DNA from: Acidobacteriota bacterium
Lineage (GTDB): Bacteria > Acidobacteriota > Thermoanaerobaculia > Gp7-AA8
NCBI GenBank assembly: GCA_019244185.1
Contig: JAFATB010000019.1
Coordinates: 62,001 to 126,000, forward strand
Length of the DNA: 64,000 nt
Direction of reading: 5' to 3'
Shown: positions 28,647-37,992 of the stretch, piece after piece
Layout: every line of letters starts with the position of its first letter
Numbering within the stretch: the stretch's first letter is position 1
Program-made: the position numbers and the translations under genes
The notes under the pieces: generated by a model
What the model was told of the DNA's origin: nothing
The model's database searches: none
What the model saw: only the letters and a program-made list of their open reading frames with translations

Positions 28647-29261
28647 ATGGGTCCGTCGAAGAGCAGAGAAATCGGGGAGATGAAGCACCTGAGCGATCAG
28701 GAGTTGATGCGCATCGTTCAGGGCGGCGACTACTCCCCCGCGTCGGAGATCTACGACCGCTACAGCGGCAGGATCTACAACTTCGCCTTCCGCTTTCTGA
28801 AGAACGCGGAGGCGGCGGAAGACGCGACTCAGGAAGTCTTCGTCAAGATGCTCAGGTACGCGAACCAGTTTCACGGCGACGCCAAGTTGTCGACATGGCT
28901 CTTCTCGATCACGGCGAACTGGTGCCGCGATTACCTGCGCAAGGCGGACAACCGGAACAAGGAATCGGAAGAAGTGCTGATCAGTCTGCCGGCGTCGAGC
29001 GAGCACGCGCCGGACCGGAATCTCGAACAGCGCGAGAACGAACAGCGGGTCCGCCGCGCGCTCGAGGCGCTCACGCCCGAACAGCGCGAGGCCATCCTGC
29101 TGTCGCGGTATCAGGGACTGTCGTACGCCGAGATCGCGCAGATCGCCGGCTGCTCGGAAGGCGCCGTGAAAACGCGCGTCTTCCGCGCCATGGAAACGCT
29201 CAAACGCACGCTCACCGCTGAGGCGAGCGGAGGTGACCGATGTCTGAATGTAGTGCCGTGA
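28647..29261 (+). CDS. ECF-type RNA polymerase sigma factor
   Basis: A 204-residue sigma70-family factor. Region 2 contains DYSPASEIYDRYSGRIYNF, FLKNAEAAEDATQEVF and LSTWLFSITANWCRDYLR; region 4 contains LTPEQREAILLSRYQGLSY and the helix-turn-helix AEIAQIAGCSEGAVKTRVF. The exact start is uncertain: ATG at 28647, or MKHLSDQEL at 28680; an ATG at 28590 overlaps the previous gene and is unlikely. The 3' end overlaps the anti-sigma gene by 22 nt, the usual arrangement for a sigma/anti-sigma pair. It probably controls its own operon, including the DUF4097 protein. Confidence 0.92.
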   Translation: MGPSKSREIGEMKHLSDQELMRIVQGGDYSPASEIYDRYSGRIYNFAFRFLKNAEAAEDATQEVFVKMLRYANQFHGDAKLSTWLFSITANWCRDYLRKADNRNKESEEVLISLPASSEHAPDRNLEQRENEQRVRRALEALTPEQREAILLSRYQGLSYAEIAQIAGCSEGAVKTRVFRAMETLKRTLTAEASGGDRCLNVVP

Positions 29262-30328
29262 ACGAGAGCATGCCGCTGCTGCTCACCGAGTCGCTCGACG
29301 CGCAGCGGCGGGAGCTCGCGCACCAGCACATCGAAAGCTGCGCCGTCTGCGGCGAGGAGTGGAGCGCCTTCAAAGAGACGTGGGCCACGCTCGGCGACCT
29401 GCCGGAAGTCGAGGTGCCGCCGCGCGTGCGCGCGCGCTTCCTCGAACGCGCCGGACTCGCCGAACGAGACGACGTCGGCGAGCTCGTGCCGATGCCGGCG
29501 CGGACGCCGGAGCCGGTGCGCGAACGCGAGCGCGACAACGTCGTGCCGTTCCATCGCCGCTCCGCGTTCAAGTGGGTCGCGCAGGCCGCGGCCGTCGTCG
29601 TGCTCGCCGGCGGCGGCTACCTCGCCGGACATCGCAGCGCGCCGATTCTGCCGACGACCGACGCGCAGCTGACGAGCGTCACGCCGCGGACGCAGCGCGT
29701 CGCCGACGTGCGTCCGATGTCGATCGCGGAGACGCGCGTCATCGACGCCGACGCGGTGAGCCCGATCATCGAAGGCCGTCCGAACATCGCCAACGTGCAG
29801 CTCGTCGACTCCGACGCCAGCGACAACCAGATCGGCGTCGCGTTCGACATCACCTCGCGCTGGACCGTCACCGGCAGCCCGAAGGACAAGAGCATGGTGC
29901 GCCTGCTGTCGTACATGCTCGAGAACGAAGGCGCGATCTCGCCGCGCTCGAACGCCATGGAGTGGGTGCGCCGCACGTACTCCGATCCGCAGAACGCGAA
30001 CCCCGAGATCGCCAACGCTCTCGCCAAGGTGCTGCGCAGCAGCGACTCGCACGAGGGCGTGCGCATCCGCGCCGTCGAGACGCTGACGAACCTGCCGCCC
30101 GCGGTGGCCACGCAGACGCGCGACGCGCTCATCAGCGCGCTCCAGAGCGATCCGAATCCGGCCGTGCGCATCAAGGCCGTCGAAGCGCTCGCGAACATGG
30201 CCCGCAGCGGCGCCGTCCTCGATCAGACCACCGTCGACACCCTGCGCAGCAAGGCCGCGCAGGATGACGAGAACCTCTACGTCCGCGTGAAAGCCGCGGA
30301 AGCTCTGAGCAACCTCAAGCCGGAATGA
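29240..30328 (+). CDS. Zinc-finger anti-sigma factor with periplasmic HEAT-repeat domain
   Basis: A 362-residue membrane protein. The cytoplasmic N-terminus holds a ZAS zinc finger, His30-x3-Cys34-x2-Cys37 (HIESCAVC), which should bind the sigma factor encoded just upstream. A single helix at about 111-129 (KWVAQAAAVVVLAGGGYLAG) crosses the membrane. The outer part ends in HEAT-like repeats (~230-362) such as HEGVRIRAVETLTNL, PAVRIKAVEALANM and LYVRVKAAEALSNL. HEAT repeats on an anti-sigma factor suggest protein-protein sensing at the envelope. The TGA overlaps the ATG of the next gene (ATGA). Confidence 0.88.
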   Translation: MSECSAVNESMPLLLTESLDAQRRELAHQHIESCAVCGEEWSAFKETWATLGDLPEVEVPPRVRARFLERAGLAERDDVGELVPMPARTPEPVRERERDNVVPFHRRSAFKWVAQAAAVVVLAGGGYLAGHRSAPILPTTDAQLTSVTPRTQRVADVRPMSIAETRVIDADAVSPIIEGRPNIANVQLVDSDASDNQIGVAFDITSRWTVTGSPKDKSMVRLLSYMLENEGAISPRSNAMEWVRRTYSDPQNANPEIANALAKVLRSSDSHEGVRIRAVETLTNLPPAVATQTRDALISALQSDPNPAVRIKAVEALANMARSGAVLDQTTVDTLRSKAAQDDENLYVRVKAAEALSNLKPE

Positions 30329-31866
30329 AACAACGAGTCCTCATCGCGGCAGTCGTCCTCTTCGCGTGCGGCACGCTCAGCGCGGCCAACGTGAAGAAGT
30401 CGTTCCGCATCGAGAAGAAGTTCACGCTCGCGCCGGGCGGCTCGCTCGTGCTCGACAACCCGAACGGCGACATCGAGATCGTCGGCACCGACGAGCCGGG
30501 CATCGACGCGATCGCGATGAAGACCATCGTCGCGCCGGACGCCGCGGGCATCGAAGAGGGTGACGACCAGACCGCGCTTCTCGTCGACGGCGACGAGCGC
30601 TCGCGCATCCTGCGCGCGACGAGCGGCCTCAATCGCAACCGCCGCTGGACGTCGTCCGTGGCGTGGCGCCTCACGATTCCGCGCACGGCGTTCCTGCGCG
30701 TGATCTCCAGCACGAGCCAGCGCATCCGCATCGACGCCATGACCGGCAGCGTCTTCGTGAAGAACTTCGCCGGCGACGTCGTGCTTGTCAACGACAGCGG
30801 CCAGACCACGGTCGAGAGCGTGAACGGCTCGGTGATCTACAGCAACCTCGAGCCGCACGGCAACGTCGCGCTATCGACCGTCAACGGCAACGTCACGGTG
30901 AGCGTCTCGCCCACCGCCGATCTGCGCCTCATCGCCGAGACGGTGAAGGGCGACATCCGCACGAACCTGCCGGCGCGCGGCAGCTTCTTCGGCCAGACGT
31001 ACCGCGGCAGCGTCAACGCGCCCGGCGGCCCGACCGTGACGATGGTGACGCTGATGGGGAACATCCATCTGATCGCCAACGGCACGACGCTGCAGAGCGC
31101 GCAGTCGATCCGCCCGCCCACGCCGGCGCAGGCGCCGATGTCGTCGTCGTCCGAGATCCGCCCCGCGGCGCAGCTGCCGCACGGCGGCACGTTCCACCAG
31201 CCGCTCGTGAAGGGCGTCTTCCGCTACGAGACAAACCTCGGCGACATCAAGGTCGGCGAGATCCAGGGCGACGCCTTCATCGCCACCGGCGCGGGCGAAG
31301 TGCTCCTCGGCGCCGTCAGCGGTGAATGCAACGTGAAGTCGTTCGGCGGACCGCTGCAGCTCGGCGAGATCTCCGGACCGCTCAATGCGACGACCAACGC
31401 CGGCGACATCACCATCGACGCCGCGCGCCGCGGCGGCACCGCGCTCACGCGCGGCGGCACGATCCGCGTCGGCGTCGTCAACGCGCCGGTGCGCCTCATG
31501 TCCGGCGGCGGCGACATCATCGTGCGCAACGGCGCCGCGCCGGTCAGCGCCGAGACGCGCTCCGGCGACGTCAACGTGACGCTCGAACGCGGCGCGCGCT
31601 CGCAGAAGCTCGATCTGAAGACCGACAAGGGGAACGTCTACCTCAACGTCACGACCGGCTTCGGCGCCGACGTCGAGGCGACGATCTTCACCGACGATCC
31701 CGCCGCCGACACGATCGTCTCCGACATCGCCGGCCTCACCATCACGAAGGAGCAGGTCGGCAATCGCACGCGCGTGCACGCCGTCGGAAAGCTCAACGGC
31801 GGAGGCGAGCGCGTGCAGATCGAGGCAACCGCCGGCGACATCCGCATCGCGTCGACGCCGCGTTAG
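30325..31866 (+). CDS. Exported DUF4097-type beta-helix protein
   Basis: A 513-residue protein with a signal peptide (MKQRVLIAAVVLFACGTLSA). The body is a repetitive parallel-beta pattern of 'G-D-I/V' turns (NPNGDIEIVGTD, VNGSVIYSNL, VNGNVTVSV, NLGDIKVGEIQGD, NAGDITIDAA, RSGDVNVTLE), typical of DUF4097/DUF4098 adhesin-like sheets found behind ECF sigma/anti-sigma genes. A Pro/Ser-rich break near 255-275 separates two halves, so it may be a duplication. Probably a periplasmic or surface protein expressed with the sigma factor. Its biochemical role is unknown. It overlaps the anti-sigma gene by 4 nt. Confidence 0.82.
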   Translation: MKQRVLIAAVVLFACGTLSAANVKKSFRIEKKFTLAPGGSLVLDNPNGDIEIVGTDEPGIDAIAMKTIVAPDAAGIEEGDDQTALLVDGDERSRILRATSGLNRNRRWTSSVAWRLTIPRTAFLRVISSTSQRIRIDAMTGSVFVKNFAGDVVLVNDSGQTTVESVNGSVIYSNLEPHGNVALSTVNGNVTVSVSPTADLRLIAETVKGDIRTNLPARGSFFGQTYRGSVNAPGGPTVTMVTLMGNIHLIANGTTLQSAQSIRPPTPAQAPMSSSSEIRPAAQLPHGGTFHQPLVKGVFRYETNLGDIKVGEIQGDAFIATGAGEVLLGAVSGECNVKSFGGPLQLGEISGPLNATTNAGDITIDAARRGGTALTRGGTIRVGVVNAPVRLMSGGGDIIVRNGAAPVSAETRSGDVNVTLERGARSQKLDLKTDKGNVYLNVTTGFGADVEATIFTDDPAADTIVSDIAGLTITKEQVGNRTRVHAVGKLNGGGERVQIEATAGDIRIASTPR

Positions 31867-31895
31867 CCGGTGCAGCCTTCTCAGAAACCCCGTCG

Positions 31896-31950
31896 AGGGC
31901 AGCCGCACGTGCAACCTGGCTATGCCCTTAGCGCTGCCGGCCGCGCCGGC
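31896..31950. repeat. Dispersed repeat, partial copy of the 579-707 element (reverse orientation)
   Basis: These 55 nt are the reverse complement of 594-648 except at three positions. The outer inverted arm is missing, so this copy is a half element. It ends in a GCCGGCCGCGCCGGCCGGCC palindromic run. It lies in the 132-nt gap behind the DUF4097 gene; nothing else is seen there apart from the leader of the next gene. Confidence 0.8.
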
Positions 31951-31998
31951 CGGCCGTGCTAGGATTCGCGGCCTGAGTTGAACACGAGGGGGTTGAAC

Positions 31999-32745
31999 GT
32001 GAAACGACTTCTGGTTGCCGTGCTGCTGGTGGCGGGCGTGGCGTGTTCGCAGCGGGGCGCGGACAGCGCCGCGCAGAGCGACACGGTTGCGACCGACACG
32101 ATGACGACGGCCTCGAGCTCCACCACGAGCAGCACGACCGCGGCGGCCGACACGGCTGCATCTGCGACAGCGACGGACACCGCCACGACGGCGGCCGCGC
32201 AGGAGAATGCGTCCATGAGCAATTACGAGAACAAAGTCGCCGAGCTCCACACCAGCGCCGGCGAGATCGACATCCGCTTCTTCCCCGACGTGGCGCCGAA
32301 CCACGTCAAGAACTTCATCGACCTCGCCAACAAAGGCTTCTACAACGGCACCAAGTTCCACCGCGTGATTCCCGGCTTCATGATCCAGGGCGGCGACCCG
32401 AACACGAAGTCCGGTGACCCGTCGTCGTGGGGCGTGGGCGGCTCGGGCACGAACGTGAAGGCGGAGTTCAACACCGTCTCGCACAAGCGCGGCATCGTCT
32501 CGATGGCGCGCGCGCAGCATCCCGACAGCGCCTCGTCGCAGTTCTTCATCGTCGTCGCCGACTCGCCGTTCCTCGACCGCCAGTACACGGTCTTCGGCCA
32601 GGTGACCAAGGGCATGGACGTGGCCGACAAGATCGTCAGCGCGCCGCGCGGTGCGAACGACCGCCCGAACAGTCCGACCACGATCGACAAAGTCGTGATC
32701 CGCGACGCGCGCGACGACGAAAAAGGCCCCGCGCCGCAGCAATAG
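31999..32745 (+). CDS. Cyclophilin-type peptidyl-prolyl isomerase, lipoprotein
   Basis: A 248-residue protein. The GTG at 31999 is preferred because a strong GAGGGGG Shine-Dalgarno lies 6 nt upstream and it gives the compact lipoprotein leader MKRLLVAVLLVAGVACS; a TTG at 31978 would precede that ribosome site. A Thr/Ser/Ala-rich linker (~20-70) leads to the cyclophilin domain with VAPNHVKNFIDLANKG, FHRVIPGFMIQGGDP (catalytic Arg and FMxQ motif) and SSQFFIVVADSPFLD. The enzyme isomerises Xaa-Pro bonds and, anchored to a membrane, probably aids folding of exported proteins. The -3 position of the lipobox is Gly, which is unusual. Confidence 0.92.
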   Translation: MKRLLVAVLLVAGVACSQRGADSAAQSDTVATDTMTTASSSTTSSTTAAADTAASATATDTATTAAAQENASMSNYENKVAELHTSAGEIDIRFFPDVAPNHVKNFIDLANKGFYNGTKFHRVIPGFMIQGGDPNTKSGDPSSWGVGGSGTNVKAEFNTVSHKRGIVSMARAQHPDSASSQFFIVVADSPFLDRQYTVFGQVTKGMDVADKIVSAPRGANDRPNSPTTIDKVVIRDARDDEKGPAPQQ

Positions 32746-32752
32746 GCTCGTC

Positions 32753-33736
32753 GTGAGCTCGCTCCCGGAAGACGCGGCGCCGTTCCTCACGCAATGGCTC
32801 GGCGAGCGCTGGACCGCGCGCGCGCTCGCCGGCGACGCCTCGGTGCGCGCGTACTACCGCGTCCATGACGCGGACGGCCGGTCGTACATCCTCGCCTATT
32901 ACCCCGAGGAGGTGCGGCCGCAGCTGCGGCGGTTCCTCGGCGCGTACGACGCCATTCGCGAGCACGGCTCGGTGCCGCACGTGCTGCATCACTGCGAGAT
33001 CGCGGTGCTGCAGCACGACGTCGGCGACCGCACGCTCTTCGACATCCTGCACGAGGACCGCGAGGAGGGCGTGCGGCTCTACCGCCGCGCCATCGAACTC
33101 CTGGTCGCGTTTCAGCAGGCCTCCGAGCCGAACCTCAACGCCGCGTTCACGGCCGAGTTCTTCTACGGCGAGTTGGAGATGGCCCGCGAGTTCTACGTCG
33201 AACAGCTCATGGGCGCCTCCGCGTCCGGGCTCGAAGAGCTCACGAAAAAGCTGTGCGAAAATGTGGCCTCGCACCCGTACGTTTTATGTCATCGCGATTT
33301 TCATGGCCAGAATCTCCATATCGCCGATGACACGATTTACCTGATCGATTATCAGGATTTGCGGCAGGGTCCCGACACCTACGACCTCGCCTCGCTGCTG
33401 CGCGACCGCGGCGTCGCGCGCATCCTCGGCGACGCGACCGAGCTCGAGATGCTCGCCGAATACGGCGCGCTGACGGGCGCCGATGAACGCATCCGCGCGC
33501 GCTACTTCGAGACGCTGCTCCAGCGCTCGATCAAGATCCTCGGCACGTTCTCGAAGCAGCCGATCACGCGCGGCCGCATGCACTACCTCGACTTCATCCC
33601 GGCCACGCTCGACAGCATCCGCCGCTGTCTCGACGAACTGCCGGAGTACGCCGCGTTGCGCGACCGCTTCCCGCTCGACTTCTCGCTCGAGCGCGCGCGC
33701 GACCGCGCACGGGAATTGAACCAGTCCCTGTCGTAA
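32753..33736 (+). CDS. AmgK-like sugar kinase (APH/phosphotransferase family)
   Basis: A 327-residue member of the aminoglycoside-phosphotransferase fold. It has GDASVRAYYRVHD at the nucleotide loop, the Brenner motif LCHRDFHGQNLHI with catalytic Asp, and LIDYQDLRQGPDTYDLASLL with the metal-binding Asp. The pattern 'ID.QD...GP.TYDL.SLL' is characteristic of AmgK, the anomeric MurNAc/GlcNAc kinase of cell-wall recycling. The usual partner murU is not adjacent, so the substrate is inferred. GTG start, 7 nt after the PPIase stop; icd follows after 9 nt with a GGAG ribosome site. Confidence 0.8.
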   Translation: MSSLPEDAAPFLTQWLGERWTARALAGDASVRAYYRVHDADGRSYILAYYPEEVRPQLRRFLGAYDAIREHGSVPHVLHHCEIAVLQHDVGDRTLFDILHEDREEGVRLYRRAIELLVAFQQASEPNLNAAFTAEFFYGELEMAREFYVEQLMGASASGLEELTKKLCENVASHPYVLCHRDFHGQNLHIADDTIYLIDYQDLRQGPDTYDLASLLRDRGVARILGDATELEMLAEYGALTGADERIRARYFETLLQRSIKILGTFSKQPITRGRMHYLDFIPATLDSIRRCLDELPEYAALRDRFPLDFSLERARDRARELNQSLS

Positions 33737-33745
33737 GGAGCTTTC

Positions 33746-34774
<1,029 letters not shown>

Positions 34775-35172
34775 CCGAAGGTCCGCAAAAGGAACTGTCA
34801 GCCGGGATCGCGCTCTTCAACGCCGGTGAGTTCTGGCACGCGCACGAGGCGTGGGAACGCCTGTGGCTCGCCGCGAGCGGCGACGAGAAGCGTTTTCTCC
34901 AGGGGCTGATCCAGCTCGCGGCGGCGTATCACCACATGCAGCGCGGCACGTTCCGCGGCGGCGCGCGCCTCTTCCGCGCCGCACTCGAGAAGCTCGCGCC
35001 GTTCCCGGACGGGCATGGCGGCGTCGATCGCGCGGAAGCCGTCGAGGCGGCAGTCCGGCATTGCGCAAGTGCGGAACGCGGCCAGCCGATTGCCGCGGAG
35101 TCGTATCCGAAGCTGCGCTACAATTGAGAGCTCTCACATAGCCCACGGAACGCTCGCAAACCGAGGGGTGGA

Positions 35173-36186
35173 ATGCAGGACATCGATCAACGGGACCGGG
35201 AGCTGTTGTCCGCTCTGCAGGGAGAGATTCCACTCGTTTCCACGCCGTTCGCGTTTCTCGGACAGGCGCTGGACATGTCCGAAAAAGAAGTGATCAAGCG
35301 CACCGAGCGGCTCAAGCGCGACGGCATCGTGCGGCAGCTCTCGGCGCAGTTCGACCCGCGCGCGCTCGGCTATCGCTCGTGTCTCGTGGCCGCGCGCGTC
35401 GCGCCGCAGCGGCTCGAGGAAGCGGCCGCGGCGATCAACGCGCATCCCGGCGTCACGCAGAATTACCGCCGCAACAACGACTTCAATCTCTGGTTCACGC
35501 TGCACGTCGCACCGCAGTCGAAGCTCGGACTGGAAGCGACGATCGCGGTGCTCGGACGCGAGGCGGAATGCGACGTCGTGCGCCCGCTGCCGACGCTGCG
35601 GCAGTACAAGACCACCGACTCGGAGCTCGGCTCCGCGCCGGACGACGAGCACGCGCAGACGACGCAGCTCACGCCGCAGGAGACCGAATGCGTGCGCCTG
35701 CTGCAGCGCGATCTGCCGCTGCAGCCGCGGCCGTTCGATGCGCTCGCGCGCGTCAGCGGCATCGCGGCGGACGAGCTCCTCGCCGCCGCGCGCGCGTTGC
35801 AGAAGCGCGGACAGATCCGCCGCTTCACGGCCACGATTCACTCGCGCAAGAGCGGCTTCGTCGCCACCGCGATGGGCGTCTGGATCGTGCCGAAGGACGA
35901 AGTCGACGACTACGCCGCGAAGCTCGCGCAGCATCGCGCGGTGTCGCACTGCTATCTCCGTCCCGTGTACGACGACTGGCCGTACAACCTCTACACGACG
36001 GTGCACGCGCGGTCGGTCGACGAATGCGAGTCGGTGATCAACGATCTCGCGACCGACGCGGGGCTGCGGCAGAAGCAGGTGCTCTTCCCGGTCAAGGAGT
36101 ACAAGAAGTCGCGGCTCGGCTACTTCGCCCCTGAGGCGGAGGAGTGGGAGAACGCGCACGCCGCGCTCGCCGCGGCCGCCTCGTAA
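35173..36186 (+). CDS. Fused siroheme decarboxylase (AhbA-AhbB-like, Lrp/AsnC fold)
   Basis: A 337-residue protein made of two Lrp/AsnC-type units. Residues ~1-155 resemble AhbA/NirD-L: a winged helix (VSTPFAFLGQALDMSEKEV), then HPGVTQNYRRNNDFNLWFTL. Residues ~165-337 resemble AhbB/NirG-H: FDALARVSGIAADELL, then AVSHCYLRPVYDDWPYNLYT. The paired His-containing segments are the siroheme-binding and catalytic sites that remove two acetate carboxyls from siroheme to give 12,18-didecarboxysiroheme for alternative heme or heme d1 synthesis. The two subunits are usually separate genes. No ahbC, ahbD or nir genes are near. GAGGGGTGG gives a strong ribosome site. A pure transcription-regulator role is less likely. 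Confidence 0.85.
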   Translation: MQDIDQRDRELLSALQGEIPLVSTPFAFLGQALDMSEKEVIKRTERLKRDGIVRQLSAQFDPRALGYRSCLVAARVAPQRLEEAAAAINAHPGVTQNYRRNNDFNLWFTLHVAPQSKLGLEATIAVLGREAECDVVRPLPTLRQYKTTDSELGSAPDDEHAQTTQLTPQETECVRLLQRDLPLQPRPFDALARVSGIAADELLAAARALQKRGQIRRFTATIHSRKSGFVATAMGVWIVPKDEVDDYAAKLAQHRAVSHCYLRPVYDDWPYNLYTTVHARSVDECESVINDLATDAGLRQKQVLFPVKEYKKSRLGYFAPEAEEWENAHAALAAAAS

Positions 36187-36189
36187 GCG

Positions 36190-36504
36190 TTGTTCGATTC
36201 GGCGCGGCTCCCCGACACGAACGTCCGCCTGCGCGGCGCGGCGTTTCCACCGTTTCTCGGCTTCGTCCTGGCCGAGCTCGCGCTGACGCTCCAGCCGTCG
36301 CTGCAGGCGCGGGAGCCGGCCGCCGTCTTCTGGGCGCTGGCCTCGCTCGTCTCCCTCGGCGCGCTTGCCGGCGCTGTGCTGCTCGTGCGGACGGCGTTCA
36401 CGTCGAAGCTCCGCGGCCGCGCCATCGGCTGGCTGCTCGTCGCAGCGGTCATGGACTACGTCTGCGCGCGCCTGGCCATCGCCATGATCTTTCCGGCGTG
36501 GTGA
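36190..36504 (+). CDS. Small membrane protein, unknown
   Basis: A 104-residue protein with TTG start 3 nt after the siroheme decarboxylase stop. Three hydrophobic stretches are visible (FLGFVLAELALTLQ, VFWALASLVSLGALAGAVLLV and IGWLLVAAVMDYVCA). I do not recognise the family. The tight spacing suggests co-translation with the upstream gene, but no role in heme metabolism can be claimed. Confidence 0.6.
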   Translation: MFDSARLPDTNVRLRGAAFPPFLGFVLAELALTLQPSLQAREPAAVFWALASLVSLGALAGAVLLVRTAFTSKLRGRAIGWLLVAAVMDYVCARLAIAMIFPAW

Positions 36505-36588
36505 GCAGAAGATTTTGACGCGTGCGGCGCGCTTCTCTCTCTACGGCCAGGCGGAAGGGCGTCTGCATGGAGCGGCATCCCGGAGGAA

Positions 36589-36771
36589 ATGCCGATGAAT
36601 GACTGGCCGGAGTTCGTGCGGGACGGAGAGGCAGCATGCGCGCCGCGGGCGGCGCGCATGCGGGAACTGACGGGTTGGGAGACGGTGGTGTTCGAGGTCG
36701 CGGATGCGGCTCAGGAGCCGGAGGGCGTGCTGCCGTCGTCCGCTTTCTCGACGGCGGCGTTCGCGCCCTGA
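36589..36771 (+). CDS. Possible small protein, low confidence
   Basis: A 60-residue ORF (or 58 from the second ATG at 36595) preceded by a good GGAGG. It starts MPMNDWPEFVRDG and has no recognisable domain. A perfect 13-bp inverted repeat lies inside it and its last 61 nt are antisense to the CDGSH gene. It may be real, or a chance ORF in the gap between convergent genes. The rest of 36505-36710 shows nothing else. Confidence 0.3.
   Translation: MPMNDWPEFVRDGEAACAPRAARMRELTGWETVVFEVADAAQEPEGVLPSSAFSTAAFAP
36634..36661. repeat. Perfect 13-bp hairpin in a convergent gap
   Basis: GCATGCGCGCCGC (36634-36646) and GCGGCGCGCATGC (36649-36661) pair perfectly around a 2-nt centre. The stem is strong enough to act as a transcript-end structure between the + gene at 36190 and the - gene at 36938, but no T-run follows on either strand. 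Confidence 0.6.
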
Positions 36772-36938
36772 AAGCCGATCTTCGAGTGCGTGCCGTCGCA
36801 GAACGGCTTGATCGTCGAGCCGCCGCAGCGGCAGAGCGCGCGCTTAGTAATCGGGACTTCGTTGCCGTTGTGATCGACGAGCGTGAACTCGCCGTCGACG
36901 AGGTAGGGACCGTTCTCGCGAATCTTGATGGTGACCAA
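36711..36938 (-). CDS. CDGSH iron-sulfur domain protein
   Basis: A 75-residue protein with ALCRCGGSTIKPFCDGTH, the CxCx2Sx3(P)xCDGxH signature that binds a [2Fe-2S] cluster through three Cys and one His. The N-terminal VTIKIRENGPYLVDGEF strand is typical of small single-motif CDGSH proteins of bacteria. I place the start at the TTG at 36938, since AGGAG lies 6 nt upstream; an upstream ATG at 36986 precedes this ribosome site and adds unconserved residues. Probably a cytosolic electron-transfer or redox-sensing protein. The downstream neighbour starts only 9 nt from its start on the same strand side. Confidence 0.88.
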   Translation of the reverse strand: MVTIKIRENGPYLVDGEFTLVDHNGNEVPITKRALCRCGGSTIKPFCDGTHSKIGFQGANAAVEKADDGSTPSGS

Positions 36939-36946
36939 TGGCTCTC

Positions 36947-37309
36947 CTAGAAAATCGGATTCTCGGCTTTGTGCTCGAAGTTCCACTTGTACACGTAGCC
37001 GGGGAACTGCACGGGAACGGTGTACTTCACGTCGACGCGGATCATGCTGTTGCGCCGTTCGATGACGACGTCGTCGTCGGTGATCGGCAGCTCGAGCTCG
37101 TGCGCCTTGTCCATGATCGCCGCGTGGATGGCGCGGTCGTCGTGGAGGCCGGCGGACTTTGCCTCGTCGACGACGGTGTCGCGCATGTCGGCCGCTTTCA
37201 CCTTGACGGGGATCATCTTGTAGGCGACGAGACCGGCGATGAGGAGGAGGACGAGACCGACCAGACAGCCGAAGTTTCCCTCTCCCCGTTCACTGCGCTT
37301 CCGCATCAT
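36947..37309 (-). CDS. Single-pass membrane protein, DUF4845-like
   Basis: A 120-residue protein: a basic N-terminus (MMRKRSERGEGNFGC), one hydrophobic helix (LVGLVLLLIAGLVAYKMIPVKV) and a small extracytoplasmic domain with strands IERRNSMIRVDVKYTVPV. Helix followed by 'Y...PvkV' resembles DUF4845 proteins, which in Proteobacteria also lie beside the signal peptidase gene lepB, here 36 nt upstream on the same strand. The family match is tentative. It precedes the CDGSH gene in the same direction (8-nt gap). Confidence 0.7.
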   Translation of the reverse strand: MMRKRSERGEGNFGCLVGLVLLLIAGLVAYKMIPVKVKAADMRDTVVDEAKSAGLHDDRAIHAAIMDKAHELELPITDDDVVIERRNSMIRVDVKYTVPVQFPGYVYKWNFEHKAENPIF

Positions 37310-37345
37310 GCGACCTCCACTGTTCCTCTCGCGCAGAGTAGCAGT

Positions 37346-37933
37346 TCAGTCGAGCCATTTGAAGAGACGCAGCCCGCGATGCGCGCGCGCGTCGGGCGCC
37401 GCATGCTGCGGCGTCGAGGCGTTCGCTTCCGCGCCGGCCTCCAGCGTCGACGACCAGAGGATGAGGCGCGCGCGTCCGACGATCCGCTCGCGCGGCACGA
37501 CGCCCCAGCTGCGGCTGTCGAGCGAGTCGTCGCGGTTGTCGCCCATGACAAAGTACGAGTCGGCGGGGATGAGCTGCGTCTGGATCGCGCCGCTCGCGGC
37601 TTGGCGCAGCACGTACGGCTCGGAAAGCGTGTGGCCGCCGATGCGCACGCGTCCTTCGCGGCTGTCGACGAGATCGCCCGGCACGGCGATGACGCGCTTG
37701 ACCAGCAGCTCGTCTTCGGCGAGCGGCGAGTGGAAGACGATGATGTGGCCGCGCTCGGGCTTGCTGTCGAAGTAGCGGAAGACGACGATCTGATCGCCGG
37801 ACTCGAGCGTCGGCTGCATCGATGCCGAGGGAATCGCGTAGATGTGCGCGACCGCGCGGACGGCCACCGCGAGCCCGATCGCAATCGCGAGCGGCTCGAG
37901 GATCGTGCGCAGCAGGGACTTCGATCGCGGCAT
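37346..37933 (-). CDS. lepB: Signal peptidase I
   Basis: A 195-residue S26A leader peptidase that removes Sec/Tat signal peptides. One N-terminal membrane helix (LEPLAIAIGLAVAVRAVAHIY) precedes box B IPSASMQPTL with the nucleophile Ser, box D LVKRVIAVPGDLV with the general-base Lys, and box E FVMGDNRDDSLDSRSWG. All catalytic residues are present. Small size with a single helix is like Gram-positive or Acidobacteriota forms. The C-terminus carries an unusual Ala-rich tail (~165-195). First gene of a three-gene minus-strand group with a DUF4845-like protein and a CDGSH protein. Confidence 0.95.
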   Translation of the reverse strand: MPRSKSLLRTILEPLAIAIGLAVAVRAVAHIYAIPSASMQPTLESGDQIVVFRYFDSKPERGHIIVFHSPLAEDELLVKRVIAVPGDLVDSREGRVRIGGHTLSEPYVLRQAASGAIQTQLIPADSYFVMGDNRDDSLDSRSWGVVPRERIVGRARLILWSSTLEAGAEANASTPQHAAPDARAHRGLRLFKWLD

Positions 37934-37992
37934 GGCGCGGAGTTACAACGAATCGTCACCTGCGAAAGTTCCGCCTGCCGGCGAGAGCGCGC

